From Curtobacterium flaccumfaciens pv. betae (GTDB taxonomy: Bacteria; Actinomycetota; Actinomycetes; Actinomycetales; Microbacteriaceae): a stretch of 64,000 bases of DNA. This document shows, one piece after another, positions 63,926 to 64,000 of this stretch (within the stretch, counting starts at the first letter, position 1; every line of letters starts with the position of its first letter). The DNA is taken from positions 2,294,001 through 2,358,000 of the forward strand of contig NZ_JAPJDC010000001.1 in assembly GCF_026241855.1 (NCBI RefSeq), written 5' to 3'. Made by a program: the position numbers and the translations under genes. The notes under the pieces were generated by a model. It was not told the origin of the DNA and ran no database searches. It worked only from the letters and a program-made list of their open reading frames with translations.

Positions 63926-64000
63926 GTGGCGGCTCCCATCCAGTGTCGGCGCGTCGCCTCCGTCCGGCGACCCGAACGCCTTGTCGCGAGGCTAGACCCG

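Overview
The window is about 70% GC and reads as the chromosome of a high-GC Gram-positive actinobacterium. WhiB1, PdtaS, an Rv3235-like protein, an SCO4848-family protein, a MAB_1171c-family protein, long-form HPF, a SecA without the C-terminal zinc motif, and many leaderless promoters all point the same way. Gene style and order suggest Microbacteriaceae, and Curtobacterium is my best guess. That genus call is from memory of the family and was not searched. I see no insertion sequence, phage or CRISPR array.

Positions 1-17.7 kb are a surface-glycan locus. On the plus strand, a leaderless-type promoter drives a GT14-like transferase, a flippase and a GT4 transferase with overlapping start and stop codons. 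On the minus strand, a five-gene chain with overlapping junctions runs from 14557 to 6175: a DPM1-like GT2, a GT2, a 1190-aa GT2-membrane fusion, a secreted PIG-L deacetylase with two C-terminal beta domains, and a GH16 protein. A stand-alone A-T-TE synthetase (14926-17709) sits upstream behind its own terminator. Together these look like assembly, export, deacetylation and trimming of a polysaccharide, possibly with an acyl or amino-acyl decoration made by the synthetase.

Positions 18-39 kb are housekeeping. They hold tRNA-Gln(CUG), a TrxB-like oxidoreductase, gltX, a complete minus-strand rRNA operon (16S-23S-5S, no spacer tRNA), an FAH-family hydrolase, ilvE, leuB, serA, two small membrane proteins, mtlD, and the ilvD-ilvB-ilvN-ilvC operon. 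The branched-chain and serine genes form nearly the whole valine/isoleucine/leucine route apart from ilvA, leuA and leuCD.

Positions 39-50 kb carry trehalose synthesis (otsA-otsB), a large membrane protein, CorA, an ArsB/NhaD-type permease, an MscS channel and an AnsP-like permease, so ion and osmotic homeostasis is the main theme.

Positions 50-56 kb are the regulatory part. A two-component system with a PepSY lipoprotein has a nearly identical direct-repeat operator (CTTCAG-N5-CTTCAG) placed the same way before the regulator gene and before the lipoprotein gene. Next comes a tightly overlapping trio: EspR/XRE-like regulator, ImmA/IrrE-type metalloprotease, and MAB_1171c-type membrane protein. 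I regard this trio as the best candidate for an undescribed signalling system.

Positions 56-64 kb hold tRNA-Lys(CUU), a Bcp peroxiredoxin, a membrane protein, whiB1, pdtaS, an Rv3235-like protein, secA and hpf. Two further patterns run through the window: a family of near-identical long GC hairpins with a GGACGGGAGGC core at operon ends, and at least eleven genes whose start codon lies 6-9 nt after a TANNNT box with no Shine-Dalgarno.
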